A stretch of DNA of 64,000 nucleotides from Sphingobium_A sp965228065 (GTDB lineage Bacteria > Pseudomonadota > Alphaproteobacteria > Sphingomonadales > Sphingomonadaceae), in assembly GCA_965228065.1 (NCBI GenBank), contig OZ245788.1, positions 3,162,001 through 3,226,000 of the forward strand, given 5' to 3'. How positions within the stretch are numbered: the first letter of the stretch is position 1; each line of letters begins with the position of its first letter. Below are positions 17,816 to 24,980 of the stretch, piece after piece. The position numbers and the translations under genes were made by a program. The notes beneath the pieces were generated by a model. It saw nothing but the letters and a program-made list of their open reading frames with translations. It had not been told where the DNA came from and made no database searches.

Positions 17816-18803
17816 ACTCTAACGCATCCACGATCTTGCTAGCGCCGTGTAGGATCGGGTCGCAGCAGGGCCAGCCGGTTTCGCGCTCGATCCTTGCCAC
17901 GATTTCGTCGACCTCGTTAGGCGCCAGGTTGCTGCTGTTGATGCTGACCGCGACGACGCGGATATCCGGATTGGTGAGCCTGCCCACGGAGATGGCCATC
18001 TCTGCAAGCTGGCTGACGCCAGGGACCGGATAGTCCAGCCCGAGCAGCTTCGTACGCGCGGGCTCGTGGCAGATGACCAGCGCGTCGGGCTGGCTGCCGT
18101 GGAGCAGGCCGAGCGTGACCGAGGCATAGGCGGGATGCGCCAGCGATCCCTGGCCCTCGACGACGTCCCAATGATCGGGCGGGGCGTTCGGGCTGAGCCA
18201 TTCGGCGGCGCCCGAGACGAAATCGGCGATCACCGCGTCGACGACCACGCCGCCGCCGGAGATCAGCAGGCCGGTCTGCCCCGTCGCGCGGAAATCCGCA
18301 TCGATCCCGCGCGCGCGCATCTCCTTCTCGATCGCGAGCGCGGTGTATTTCTTGCCGACGGCGCAGTCGGTGCCGATCGTCAGCACGCGCTTGCCCGTAC
18401 GTTTCGCGCCCGTGCCCGGCATGAACGATCGTGTTGGCGCACGGACGTCGTGGATGGCCCTGCCGCACCGCGCGGCCGCCTCGGCCACCGCGGGAATGTC
18501 GGCGAGCCGGCTGTGCATGCCCGCCGCCACGTCCAGCCCGCTTTCGATCGCCTCGACAATGCGGGCCACCCAATGATCCGGGATGATGCCGCCGACATTG
18601 ACCACGCCGATCACCATCGTCGCGGCGCCCGCTTCATGCGCCTCCGCAGGCGTCATCTCGGGCAGGTCGAGATCGGAGATGCAGCCCGGCAGACGGAACT
18701 GGGCAAGACAGAGCTCCGGCCGCCACTGGCGCAGCCCCGCGCCCATCTTGTCCATGCCGACGAGTGCGGCATCGCCCAGAAAGAGAAGATACGGACCTTT
18801 CAC
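17814..18803 (-). CDS. DUF1611 P-loop protein (DgcN-like)
   Basis: Protein of 329 residues of the DUF1611 family. It has a Rossmann-like N-terminal domain and a P-loop in the second half (TIGTDCAVGKKYTA), then conserved ATGQTG, VEGQGSLAHPAY and CHEPARTKLLG segments. Family knowledge: a marine member, DgcN, N-acetylates D-glutamate in a D-glutamate breakdown route; others are uncharacterised. The start is taken as GTG 18803, which has AGGAG 5 bases upstream; the longer TTG frame at 18827 would place the ribosome site inside the protein. It follows the YkvI-like membrane protein by about 85 bases, and I infer a transporter-enzyme pair. The usual racemase partner DgcA is not seen here. Confidence 0.8.
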   Translation of the reverse strand: MKGPYLLFLGDAALVGMDKMGAGLRQWRPELCLAQFRLPGCISDLDLPEMTPAEAHEAGAATMVIGVVNVGGIIPDHWVARIVEAIESGLDVAAGMHSRLADIPAVAEAAARCGRAIHDVRAPTRSFMPGTGAKRTGKRVLTIGTDCAVGKKYTALAIEKEMRARGIDADFRATGQTGLLISGGGVVVDAVIADFVSGAAEWLSPNAPPDHWDVVEGQGSLAHPAYASVTLGLLHGSQPDALVICHEPARTKLLGLDYPVPGVSQLAEMAISVGRLTNPDIRVVAVSINSSNLAPNEVDEIVARIERETGWPCCDPILHGASKIVDALE

Positions 18804-18888
18804 GATGACTCCTGCAGCAATGCTCAACTGCGTCTGTCGTGGCGTAACTGGCGCGCGGACGCTTAGCCCCTCGGCATGACGGATAGAC

Positions 18889-19983
18889 CTATCGGGTCTC
18901 GGCGGTGCCGCGGGTCAGCCGGTAAAGTCCGACGGTCAGCAAGGGGATCACCAGCACGACGAGAAAATAAAGCGCGCTGTAGCGATATCCGGTGCCGATC
19001 AGGTCAACCAAGCCGATCGCGGTCGCGGCATAGCCGGCAAGCACGATCAGGGTGATCGCGACCAGCGGGCGTGCCGCCTTGGGCAGCGGACGGCCGCGGT
19101 CGACGGCGGCGCGGGCGATGCGTTCGTTGAAACCGTGCAGCAATCCGACGCCGGTCTTCAAAAGCGCACCGAAGATCACGAGGCGGATCGTCAGCGACAG
19201 TGCCGGGCTGCCCACCTGATCCAGCACATAGCTGACCGGCAAAGGGGATTCGCGGATGTCGGGATAGAATGCGATCAATGTCAGCAGGAAAGCAAAGCCG
19301 GGAAACAGGATCAGCGGCCCCGCCAGGGCGCCGGCCCACAATGCTTCGCGCCTGCTGGCGAAGTCGCGCGCAACGAAGATCAGCACGGGAATGAGCGTGA
19401 TATTGTAGGCGGTGTAGCTCAGGCCGTTCCACAATGCGGGCAGGGGGCGCAGCGGTTCGGCGGCGAAGGCTGCGGTCATGCTGTCGCCGAAGCGCGACAC
19501 GACCAGCACGAACATCGTGCCATAGGCGATATAGAAGATAATCGACCATGCCGAGATGACGCGTTCGACCAGCGTGCTCCCGAAGAACACCAGTCCGGCG
19601 ACGACGATCATGAACAGGCTCGCGCTCAGCCAGTGCGGCATGCCGGCGAGTTCGGCGAGGAGTTCGCTCGCTGCGGCCGATACGACGGCCAAGGCCAGGG
19701 TCAACGCGGCGATATAGCCTGCTTCGAACAGCCACCGGAAGCGCCCGAGCAGCAGCTTCATGAAGCTGTCATAGTCGAAGGCGCGGGCGGAGCGCGCCAG
19801 TTCGAACGAGATCATCGCGCCGATGCTGAACAGCAGGGCGGTCAGTGCCATGCCGAGAAGTGCGGATGCCGGGCCGATCGAAAGGAAGAATTCAACCAGT
19901 TCGCGGCCGGTGGCATAACCGCCGCCAACGAGCACTGCCTGGATAACGAGGCCGGGGACCACCAGGCGCGTGAGGTTTCGCAA
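18889..19983 (-). CDS. YkvI-like multi-pass membrane protein, putative transporter
   Basis: Protein of 364 residues with about ten membrane spans. It begins LVVPGLVIQAVLVGGGYATGRELVEFF, a glycine-rich first helix typical of the YkvI group of the amino acid-polyamine-cation superfamily. It is likely a sodium- or proton-coupled symporter for an amino acid-like solute; no substrate can be read. The start is a TTG with GGGAG 8 bases upstream. It heads an operon with the DUF1611 protein. A perfect 15-base palindrome lies 68 bases upstream. Confidence 0.75.
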   Translation of the reverse strand: MRNLTRLVVPGLVIQAVLVGGGYATGRELVEFFLSIGPASALLGMALTALLFSIGAMISFELARSARAFDYDSFMKLLLGRFRWLFEAGYIAALTLALAVVSAAASELLAELAGMPHWLSASLFMIVVAGLVFFGSTLVERVISAWSIIFYIAYGTMFVLVVSRFGDSMTAAFAAEPLRPLPALWNGLSYTAYNITLIPVLIFVARDFASRREALWAGALAGPLILFPGFAFLLTLIAFYPDIRESPLPVSYVLDQVGSPALSLTIRLVIFGALLKTGVGLLHGFNERIARAAVDRGRPLPKAARPLVAITLIVLAGYAATAIGLVDLIGTGYRYSALYFLVVLVIPLLTVGLYRLTRGTAETR

Positions 19984-20050
19984 CTCGCATTCTCCCGATC
20001 AGGCAGACCTACACGTGCGCGCATGGATGGGCGGACGCTTAGCTGATCGG

Positions 20051-20065
20051 TGCACATCATGTGCA
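20051..20065 (-). promoter_or_regulatory. Perfect palindrome upstream of the YkvI-DUF1611 operon
   Basis: TGCACAT-C-ATGTGCA is a 15-base dyad with 7-base arms, 68 bases before the TTG start. The size and symmetry fit a dimeric repressor operator (GntR- or Lrp-like), but no such regulator is encoded next to it. Confidence 0.45.
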
Positions 20066-20188
20066 AGCCGGTGTTCCGGCTCAACCGGATCAATGGTGCC
20101 TGGATAATCGAGAAAAGCGCAACCGGTTGTTCCTGGATGCCGCGAAATTGGCCCGATCGCGATCAACTTGATCGATATCGGGCTTGCT

Positions 20189-20218
20189 CGCGAAGACCGG
20201 CCCGTGCCGGTCTTCGCG
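20189..20218 (-). terminator. Hairpin downstream of the GlsB-like gene
   Basis: A perfect 13-base stem (20189-20201 and 20206-20218) with a four-base CCGT loop starts 8 bases after the stop of the reverse-strand gene. No T-run follows, so it may be a Rho-dependent end or an mRNA stabiliser. The rest of 19984-20226 shows no gene. Confidence 0.6.
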
Positions 20219-20226
20219 ATCCTGCA

Positions 20227-20484
20227 TCAGCGAACGCTGCCGCGGCGCACCAGATTGACGATGCCGAGCAGCACAACCGCGCCGACGAACGAAGCGATCA
20301 GCGAGCGGACATCGATGCCCGCATTGTTGATCGAGCCACCGGTGATGAAGAGTCCGGCCAGAAACGCGCCGACGATGCCGACGACGATGTTGAGGAAGAT
20401 GCCCTGCTGCGCGTCGGTGCGCATGACGATGCTGGCGAGCCAGCCCAGGACGCCGCCGATGATGAGCCAAATAATGAGTCCCAT
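20227..20484 (-). CDS. GlsB/YeaQ/YmgE family membrane stress protein
   Basis: Protein of 85 residues with three hydrophobic helices and the family's glycine-rich pattern (LIIGGVLGWLASIVM, NIVVGIVGAFLAGLF). These are small inner-membrane proteins often induced by general stress; their molecular role is unknown. The start MGLIIWLII has a strong AGGAG 6 bases upstream. It is a single-gene unit between a hairpin downstream and a 12-base inverted repeat upstream. Confidence 0.9.
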   Translation of the reverse strand: MGLIIWLIIGGVLGWLASIVMRTDAQQGIFLNIVVGIVGAFLAGLFITGGSINNAGIDVRSLIASFVGAVVLLGIVNLVRRGSVR

Positions 20485-20539
20485 GATGTTCTCCTGTCGC
20501 GCGTCGAAGGACCGCAAGGGGACTACAATCATCGTGACA

Positions 20540-20582
20540 CTATAGTTCCATTGTTTTGAATTTTTGGCATATGGAACTATAG
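20540..20582. repeat. 12-base inverted repeat between DUF3597 and GlsB genes
   Basis: Perfect arms CTATAGTTCCAT (20540-20551) and ATGGAACTATAG (20571-20582) enclose a 19-base AT-rich spacer. It lies 10 bases after the stop of the DUF3597 gene and 56 bases before the GlsB start, so it may be a terminator of the first, an operator of the second, or both. Each arm contains GGAAC, the -35 element of EcfG promoters, but neither has a matching CGTT. Confidence 0.55.
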
Positions 20583-20592
20583 AGTATTGTGA

Positions 20593-21006
20593 TCAATTGC
20601 GAAGGTCGTCGGGTACGATGCCGCCATTCTCGGCGAGTTTCGCCATCACCGCCTTGTGAAGCGCGATATTCTGTTCTGCGCTGCCGTCTTCGCCCACCTG
20701 CACGCCAAGCTCGTAGCCAAGTGCCTTGCGGGCGGTCAGGCTTGAATCGAGATCGAGCAGCTTCAGCAGGTCGACGATCGACGTCCGCCAGTTGCCGCCG
20801 CCATCCTTCATCGACGCCATTTCGACCAGGACCGCTTCGACGTCCACGGCCTGAAGCGATGCCGGCTGCGCTTCGGGTGGGGCAGGCGCGGCGGCTGGCG
20901 CTGCGACGGGAGCCGACGGCGCTGCAGCCGGTTGGCTGGCCGCTGCAGGGGAGGCTGCCGCTTTGTGGTGGAAGATCTTGCCGAGGATGTTCCCGAAAAT
21001 GCTCAT
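20593..21006 (-). CDS. DUF3597 domain protein
   Basis: Protein of 137 residues: a short conserved start (MSIFGNILGKIFHHK), a flexible alanine-proline linker (about 18-50) and a folded C-terminal domain with GNWRTSIVDLLKLLDLDSS and GYELGV segments typical of DUF3597. The ATG at 21006 matches the conserved MSIF start; an in-frame start 9 codons earlier is less likely. Function unknown. No signal peptide, so it is probably cytoplasmic. It is divergent from the DUF4142 lipoprotein. Confidence 0.85.
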   Translation of the reverse strand: MSIFGNILGKIFHHKAAASPAAASQPAAAPSAPVAAPAAAPAPPEAQPASLQAVDVEAVLVEMASMKDGGGNWRTSIVDLLKLLDLDSSLTARKALGYELGVQVGEDGSAEQNIALHKAVMAKLAENGGIVPDDLRN

Positions 21007-21186
21007 GGGCCTGCCTTTCAGATCGACCGGCAATTGTCTGCACGGTCGCGTTTGTGGCCGCGCGTCACTTGCCAGGAAGCGGATGATGCGGGCGCGATAT
21101 GCTCAACGTGGCGCTGCCGAGAAAGGTCCGCGCCCGGAATGAAATCGGTTGTGTCGATTTTGTTGGTGCAGGCCAGGGCTCACTCT

Positions 21187-21212
21187 GGAACGTCGGCGTC
21201 ATATGGATCGTT
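21187..21212 (+). promoter_or_regulatory. EcfG-type general stress promoter
   Basis: GGAAC (21187-21191), a 17-base spacer and CGTT (21209-21212) match the alphaproteobacterial sigma-EcfG consensus GGAAC-N16/17-CGTT exactly. It lies about 40 bases upstream of the DUF4142 start, a normal leader length. Confidence 0.8.
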
Positions 21213-21253
21213 GTCGCCGGGATACGCCGTACCCGCCAACCGGAGATCGATCG

Positions 21254-21820
21254 ATGAAACATCGTGCCATTGCCCTGCTGTCCGCGACTGCCCTGCTTGC
21301 GCTCGGCGCGTGCGGGACAAAAACCGAGACCCGTAACGCGGAGGTCGCGAACGCTGCGGCGAGCGATGCGCCGATCGCTGCCGAGCCCGTACTGGCGCCG
21401 GCACAGATTTTCGCGAACACGGCCGCTTCTAGCGATGCCTTCGAGATCGCCGCATCGAAGCTCGCGCTTGAGACCTCGAAATCGGCGCCGATCAAGGCGT
21501 TCGCCCAGAAGATGATCACCGCGCACGAGCAATCGAGCGCCAAGCTGAAAACCGCTTCCGCCTCAGTGTCGCCGGCGATCGTGCCCGATCCGACACTCAG
21601 CGCTGAGCAGGAAGCGAAGATCGCAGCGCTCAGGGCAAAGATGGGCGCCGATTTCGATACGGCTTATGCCGCCGAGCAGAGTGCTGCGCACCAGGTGACG
21701 CTCGATGCATTGCGCGCCTATTCGCAGAGCGGCGACGTTCCCCAATTGAAGACTTTTGCCACGGAGTTGGTCCCGGTCGTGACCGCGCACCTTAACATGG
21801 CGAAATCGCTCAAGCCCTGA
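21254..21820 (+). CDS. DUF4142 lipoprotein, probably stress induced
   Basis: Protein of 188 residues with a lipoprotein signal (LLALGAC lipobox near residue 19) and a four-helix DUF4142 domain (AASSDAFEIAASKLALETS, FAQKMITAHEQS, LRAYSQSGD). It is predicted to be anchored in the outer membrane or periplasm. DUF4142 genes are common in sphingomonads and rhizobia and often belong to the general stress regulon. Here an exact EcfG promoter supports this. ATG 21254 has GGAG 8 bases upstream. The biochemical role is unknown. Confidence 0.88.
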   Translation: MKHRAIALLSATALLALGACGTKTETRNAEVANAAASDAPIAAEPVLAPAQIFANTAASSDAFEIAASKLALETSKSAPIKAFAQKMITAHEQSSAKLKTASASVSPAIVPDPTLSAEQEAKIAALRAKMGADFDTAYAAEQSAAHQVTLDALRAYSQSGDVPQLKTFATELVPVVTAHLNMAKSLKP

Positions 21821-21938
21821 TCGGATCGGCGTGCGGTCTTTTGCCCAGGCAGGAGGCTGCACGCGTTTATTTTGTCGATCTCCGCAACGAACCAGGCCGA
21901 CAGGCATTGGTTGGTTACACACGCAGTTTGAGGAGAGC

Positions 21939-22346
21939 ATGATGCGCTTGATCACACTTGGCCTGTTGGCCACCACCACCCTGCTCGCGGGCTGTATGGG
22001 CTCTAGCGGCGGTTATGGCGTCGATTCGCGATATCGGGACTATGATTATAACCGTCCCGATCCATCCTATGGCGGCTATGATGCGGGCCGTTACTATCGC
22101 GACGACAGGCGGTATCGCGAGCGCCGTCTCAGCAGGGATGAGCGTGTCTATCGCGGCAGGGATGGTCGATATTATTGCCGCCGCAACGACGGCACCACGG
22201 GCCTGATCGTCGGCGGTATCGCCGGTGGCGTACTGGGGAATATCATCGCGCCCGGCAATTCCGAAACGCTCGGCACCCTGTTGGGTGCAGCCGGCGGCGC
22301 GATTGCCGGCCAGGCGATAGATCGCAACAATACGAAGTGCAGATAG
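21939..22346 (+). CDS. Glycine-zipper lipoprotein
   Basis: Protein of 135 residues. Signal with lipobox LLAGC (cysteine near 19), then a tyrosine-, arginine- and aspartate-rich middle (RYRDYDYNRPD and similar, about 30-75), then a glycine-zipper 2TM domain (GLIVGGIAGGVLGNII and LGAAGGAIAG). Likely an outer-membrane-associated lipoprotein of the SlyB/YMGG kind that helps envelope integrity. Two adjacent ATGs are possible (21939 and 21942); GAGGAG is at 21930-21935. Confidence 0.85.
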   Translation: MMRLITLGLLATTTLLAGCMGSSGGYGVDSRYRDYDYNRPDPSYGGYDAGRYYRDDRRYRERRLSRDERVYRGRDGRYYCRRNDGTTGLIVGGIAGGVLGNIIAPGNSETLGTLLGAAGGAIAGQAIDRNNTKCR

Positions 22347-22356
22347 GCTGAATGTC

Positions 22357-22394
22357 CCGCCGCCCGGCGTTGCGAAAGCGCAGCCGGACGGCGG
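22357..22394. terminator. Hairpin between convergent lipoprotein and HU genes
   Basis: Arms CCGCCG-C-CCGGC (22357-22368) and GCCGG-A-CGGCGG (22383-22394) pair with one mismatch in 12. The position between two convergent stops suggests a shared, two-way terminator, although T-runs are absent. Confidence 0.55.
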
Positions 22395-22408
22395 AATTCA
22401 GACCTGGA

Positions 22409-22684
22409 TCAGCCGTTCAGCTTGTCCTTGACGGCCTTTGCGGGCGTGAAGCCGAGCTTCTTGGACGCCGCGATCTGGATGGTCGCGCCGGTCGAAGGAT
22501 TGCGGCCTTCGCGAGCGGCGCTGGCCTTCACCTTGAACTTGCCGAAGCCGTTGAGCGAGATTTCGTCGCCCTGAGCAGCGGCGTCGGCGATCGCGGTGAA
22601 CACCGAGTCCACGACCTTGCGGGCGTCGGCCTTGGTCAGGCCATGGTCAGCGGCAACCCGCTCGGCGAGATCATTGTTGTTCAT
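22409..22684 (-). CDS. hup: HU family DNA-binding protein
   Basis: Protein of 91 residues, full HU length. The N-terminal helices (MNNNDLAERVAADHGLTKADA) and the beta-arm signature GREGRNP-like AREGRNPSTGATIQI with FGKFKVKASAAR match HU closely. It bends and compacts DNA as a dimer. The ATG is preceded by AGGAAGGAA. The open frame extends upstream without similarity, so the ATG at 22684 is clear. Confidence 0.95.
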   Translation of the reverse strand: MNNNDLAERVAADHGLTKADARKVVDSVFTAIADAAAQGDEISLNGFGKFKVKASAAREGRNPSTGATIQIAASKKLGFTPAKAVKDKLNG

Positions 22685-22708
22685 ACGGTCGTTCCTTCCT
22701 GTCTTGGT

Positions 22709-22727
22709 GCCCCATATGTGATGGGGC
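22709..22727 (-). promoter_or_regulatory. Hairpin in the HU leader
   Basis: GCCCCAT and ATGGGGC arms with a five-base loop lie 25 bases upstream of the HU start. It could affect translation or mRNA stability; no known RNA family was recognised. The rest of 22685-22921 shows no gene. Confidence 0.3.
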
Positions 22728-22921
22728 GGCGTCGTAAACGGTTGCTCGGTTGTTGCACCGATGCGGGCGGCGCGTACGCGAATTGGAGAGTGTCGGAAAG
22801 GGGGGATGACGTCCGAAAAGCTATGTATCGTCCAGCTTTTGGATGCTTCGGGCATCGAATCCGGCGAAGTCATCCCGATCTTCACCCCTGCCGGGCACCA
22901 ATTGCCGGTCCCAATTGAACC

Positions 22922-23863
22922 TCATCGCGCAGGCTCACGCTCCAATATGGCGAGGTTCGGATGCGCTTGTCGGACGTGCGCGCCGGACGGGACGCTCTGG
23001 GTAAGCCACACATTCCCGCCGATAACCGCGCCGCGCCCGATCGTCACCCGGCCGAGAATCGTGGCGCCCGCATAGATCACCACATCGTCCTCGACGATCG
23101 GATGCCGGGCCTCGCCCTTGACCAATACGCCGCCGTCATCGGGCAGGAAGCTTCGCGCGCCCAGTGTGACGGCCTGGTAGAGCCGTACGCGCTCGCCGAT
23201 CACCGCGGTTTCGCCGATCACCACCCCGGTGCCATGGTCGATAAAGAAGCTGGGACCGATCCGGGCGCCGGGATGGATGTCGATCCCCGTGCGTGAATGC
23301 GCGATCTCCGCGATGATCCGGGCGACCAGGGGCGCACCGAGCAGATAGAGCCGATGCGCAAGGCGATGGTGGATCACCGCGGTGATGCAGGGATAGCAAA
23401 GCAAGACTTCGTCGACGCTGCGCGCTGCCGGGTCACCGCGATAGGCGGCCTGGACATCGGTATCCAGCAAGGCGCGAAGCTCGGGCAGGGCCTTCGCAAA
23501 GTCCCGGATGATCGCCTGCACATCGGCTTCGACTGCGCTGGGCGTCTCTGCGCGCCGATCGTAGATCAACTCCAGGCGGATCTGCGCGGCAAGTTGCGAC
23601 AATGCCGATTCCAGCGTCGCCTCGACAAAGGCGTCCTCATTGTCCGGGCTCAACTCGGGTGGGCCCAGCCGCAACGGGAACAGCAATGCGCTGAGCGACG
23701 CCAGGATGCGCGACAGCGATTGCCGCGCGGGAAATCCATGGCTGCCATGCTCGGCGTGTCGCTCGTTCGCGGTGCGCCAAGCCTGTCTTTGCGCACGCAG
23801 ATCGTCCATGATGGGCGTCAGCTCGTGGCGTGGGTCGAATGGCCGGATGGCGGGATCCAACAT
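22922..23863 (-). CDS. cysE: Serine O-acetyltransferase (EpsC type)
   Basis: Protein of 313 residues: a helical N-terminal domain, then left-handed beta-helix hexapeptide repeats (GIDIHPGARIGPSFFIDHGTG, VVIGETAVIGERV, GATILGRVTIGRGA) that carry the active-site DHGTGVVIGE. It transfers acetyl from acetyl-CoA to L-serine, giving O-acetylserine for cysteine synthesis, in the cytoplasm. The length and N-terminal sequence are closer to the EpsC/SrpH forms than to enterobacterial CysE. The start MLDPAIRPF has AAGGAG 9 bases upstream. It shares a palindromic operator with the divergent TauD-type gene, linking cysteine synthesis to organosulfur use. Confidence 0.9.
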   Translation of the reverse strand: MLDPAIRPFDPRHELTPIMDDLRAQRQAWRTANERHAEHGSHGFPARQSLSRILASLSALLFPLRLGPPELSPDNEDAFVEATLESALSQLAAQIRLELIYDRRAETPSAVEADVQAIIRDFAKALPELRALLDTDVQAAYRGDPAARSVDEVLLCYPCITAVIHHRLAHRLYLLGAPLVARIIAEIAHSRTGIDIHPGARIGPSFFIDHGTGVVIGETAVIGERVRLYQAVTLGARSFLPDDGGVLVKGEARHPIVEDDVVIYAGATILGRVTIGRGAVIGGNVWLTQSVPSGAHVRQAHPNLAILEREPAR

Positions 23864-23912
23864 CCTGTGTCTCCTTTGGCCGTCTTCCTCCATTCTACAG
23901 CGTTGAGGGGCA

Positions 23913-23950
23913 ACACAGCTTTTCTATTAATATGGTAGAAAAAGCTGTGT
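23913..23950. promoter_or_regulatory. Large palindromic operator between cysE-like and tauD-like genes
   Basis: The left arm ACACAGCTTTTCTA (23913-23926) and right arm TAGAAAAAGCTGTGT (23936-23950) are complementary apart from one extra A. The spacer TTAATATGG is AT-rich and could hold a -10. It lies 50 bases from one start and 34 from the other, so it is placed to control both divergent genes. No regulator gene adjoins it. Confidence 0.7.
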
Positions 23951-23983
23951 ATGGTGGCCCGACCCTTTAGGAGGAGCCTCGCA

Positions 23984-24880
23984 ATGGCAAGCCAAGCCTC
24001 GTCTTTTCCCGATCTGATCGAACGCGCCGCTTCGCGCGGTATCCGGATCGAACCGCTCACCCTCACCATCGGCGCCGAGATCGGCGGGATCGGCCTCAAC
24101 CAGAAGCTCGACGAGTCGGTGGTCGAGATCGTCCGCGAGGCCTGGCTGCGCTACAAGGTGATCTTGTTTCGCGACCAGGATATCGATCATGAAAGCCATA
24201 TCCGGCTCGGTCGCCTGTTCGGGGAGCTCGAAGGCCATCCGGTGATCCCGCACATTCCCGGCCACCCCGAATTGCTGGTGATCAAGGGCGTGGAGGGCGT
24301 CACACTGACCCCGGAGGCGTTCGAGCCGTTCAAGGCATTCAACAAATGGCACACCGACGTGACGTTCCGCCAGCGGCCATCGATCGCCTCGGTGTTGCGC
24401 GCGCGGCTGATCCCGCCGGTGGGCGGCGACACGATCTGGGCCGACGCAGCGGCGGCCTATGTCGGGCTGCCCGAGGCAGTGAAGACGCGGATCGCGACGC
24501 TCGACGCCGAGCATGACATCGTACGCAGCTTCGGACCGCGCGTCTCCGACGAGAAACGCGCCCAGATCGCGCGCGATTATCCGCCGGTCTCGCATCCCGT
24601 GGTCCGCACCCATCCCGAAACCGGCGAGAAGATCCTCTACGTCAACCACACCTTCACGACGCGGATCCTCGGCATTCCGGAGGAGGAGAGCGACGCGCTG
24701 CTGCGGCTGCTGTACGACCGGATCAAGGTGCCGGAATATCAGGTCCGCTTCCGCTGGAGCCCGAACGCCATCGCGATCTGGGACAATCGATCGACCCAGC
24801 ATTACGCGGTCGGCGACTATTGGCCCGCCGATCGCGCACTGGAGCGCGTGACGGTTTCCGGGGATGTCGTCGAGCGGTAG
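23984..24880 (+). CDS. TauD/TfdA-family 2-oxoglutarate dioxygenase
   Basis: Protein of 298 residues with the Fe(II)/2-oxoglutarate facial triad: His and Asp in KWHTDVTF and the distal His in DNRSTQHYAV. The substrate-binding VVRTHPETGEKILYVNHTFT also matches taurine- and alkylsulfate-dioxygenase relatives. These enzymes oxidise the carbon next to a sulfonate or sulfate ester and release sulfite or sulfate. Start MASQASSF has GGAGGAG upstream. It faces the serine acetyltransferase, and the sulfatase island follows. Sulfatase-type alkylsulfatase and taurine dioxygenase are both plausible; the exact substrate is not readable. Confidence 0.9.
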   Translation: MASQASSFPDLIERAASRGIRIEPLTLTIGAEIGGIGLNQKLDESVVEIVREAWLRYKVILFRDQDIDHESHIRLGRLFGELEGHPVIPHIPGHPELLVIKGVEGVTLTPEAFEPFKAFNKWHTDVTFRQRPSIASVLRARLIPPVGGDTIWADAAAAYVGLPEAVKTRIATLDAEHDIVRSFGPRVSDEKRAQIARDYPPVSHPVVRTHPETGEKILYVNHTFTTRILGIPEEESDALLRLLYDRIKVPEYQVRFRWSPNAIAIWDNRSTQHYAVGDYWPADRALERVTVSGDVVER

Positions 24881-24890
24881 TTTTGCCTTT

Positions 24891-24971
24891 GTCATTCCGG
24901 CGAAAGCCGGAATCTCACTTCTCTATGCTGTGGCGAACAGGAAGTGAGATCCCGACTTTCGCAGGGATGAC
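24891..24971. repeat. REP-like compound palindrome between convergent genes
   Basis: Three nested dyads: CCGGC-GAAA-GCCGG (24897-24910), a perfect 10-base pair ATCTCACTTC/GAAGTGAGAT (24912-24921 and 24941-24950), and outer GTCATTCC/GGGATGAC ends. This looks like the dispersed intergenic repeats starting 'GTCATTCC' common in sphingomonads. It probably terminates both flanking genes. Confidence 0.65.
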
Positions 24972-24980
24972 GTCGGTGGT

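Noticed and set aside
18803..18827. TTG start for the DUF1611 gene at 18827
   Set aside because: The AGGAG ribosome site lies inside that extended frame, and GTG 18803 has the proper spacing and matches the start of family proteins.
20540..20582. EcfG promoter for GlsB or DUF3597
   Set aside because: GGAAC is present in both arms of the inverted repeat, but CGTT is not found 16 or 17 bases away on either strand.
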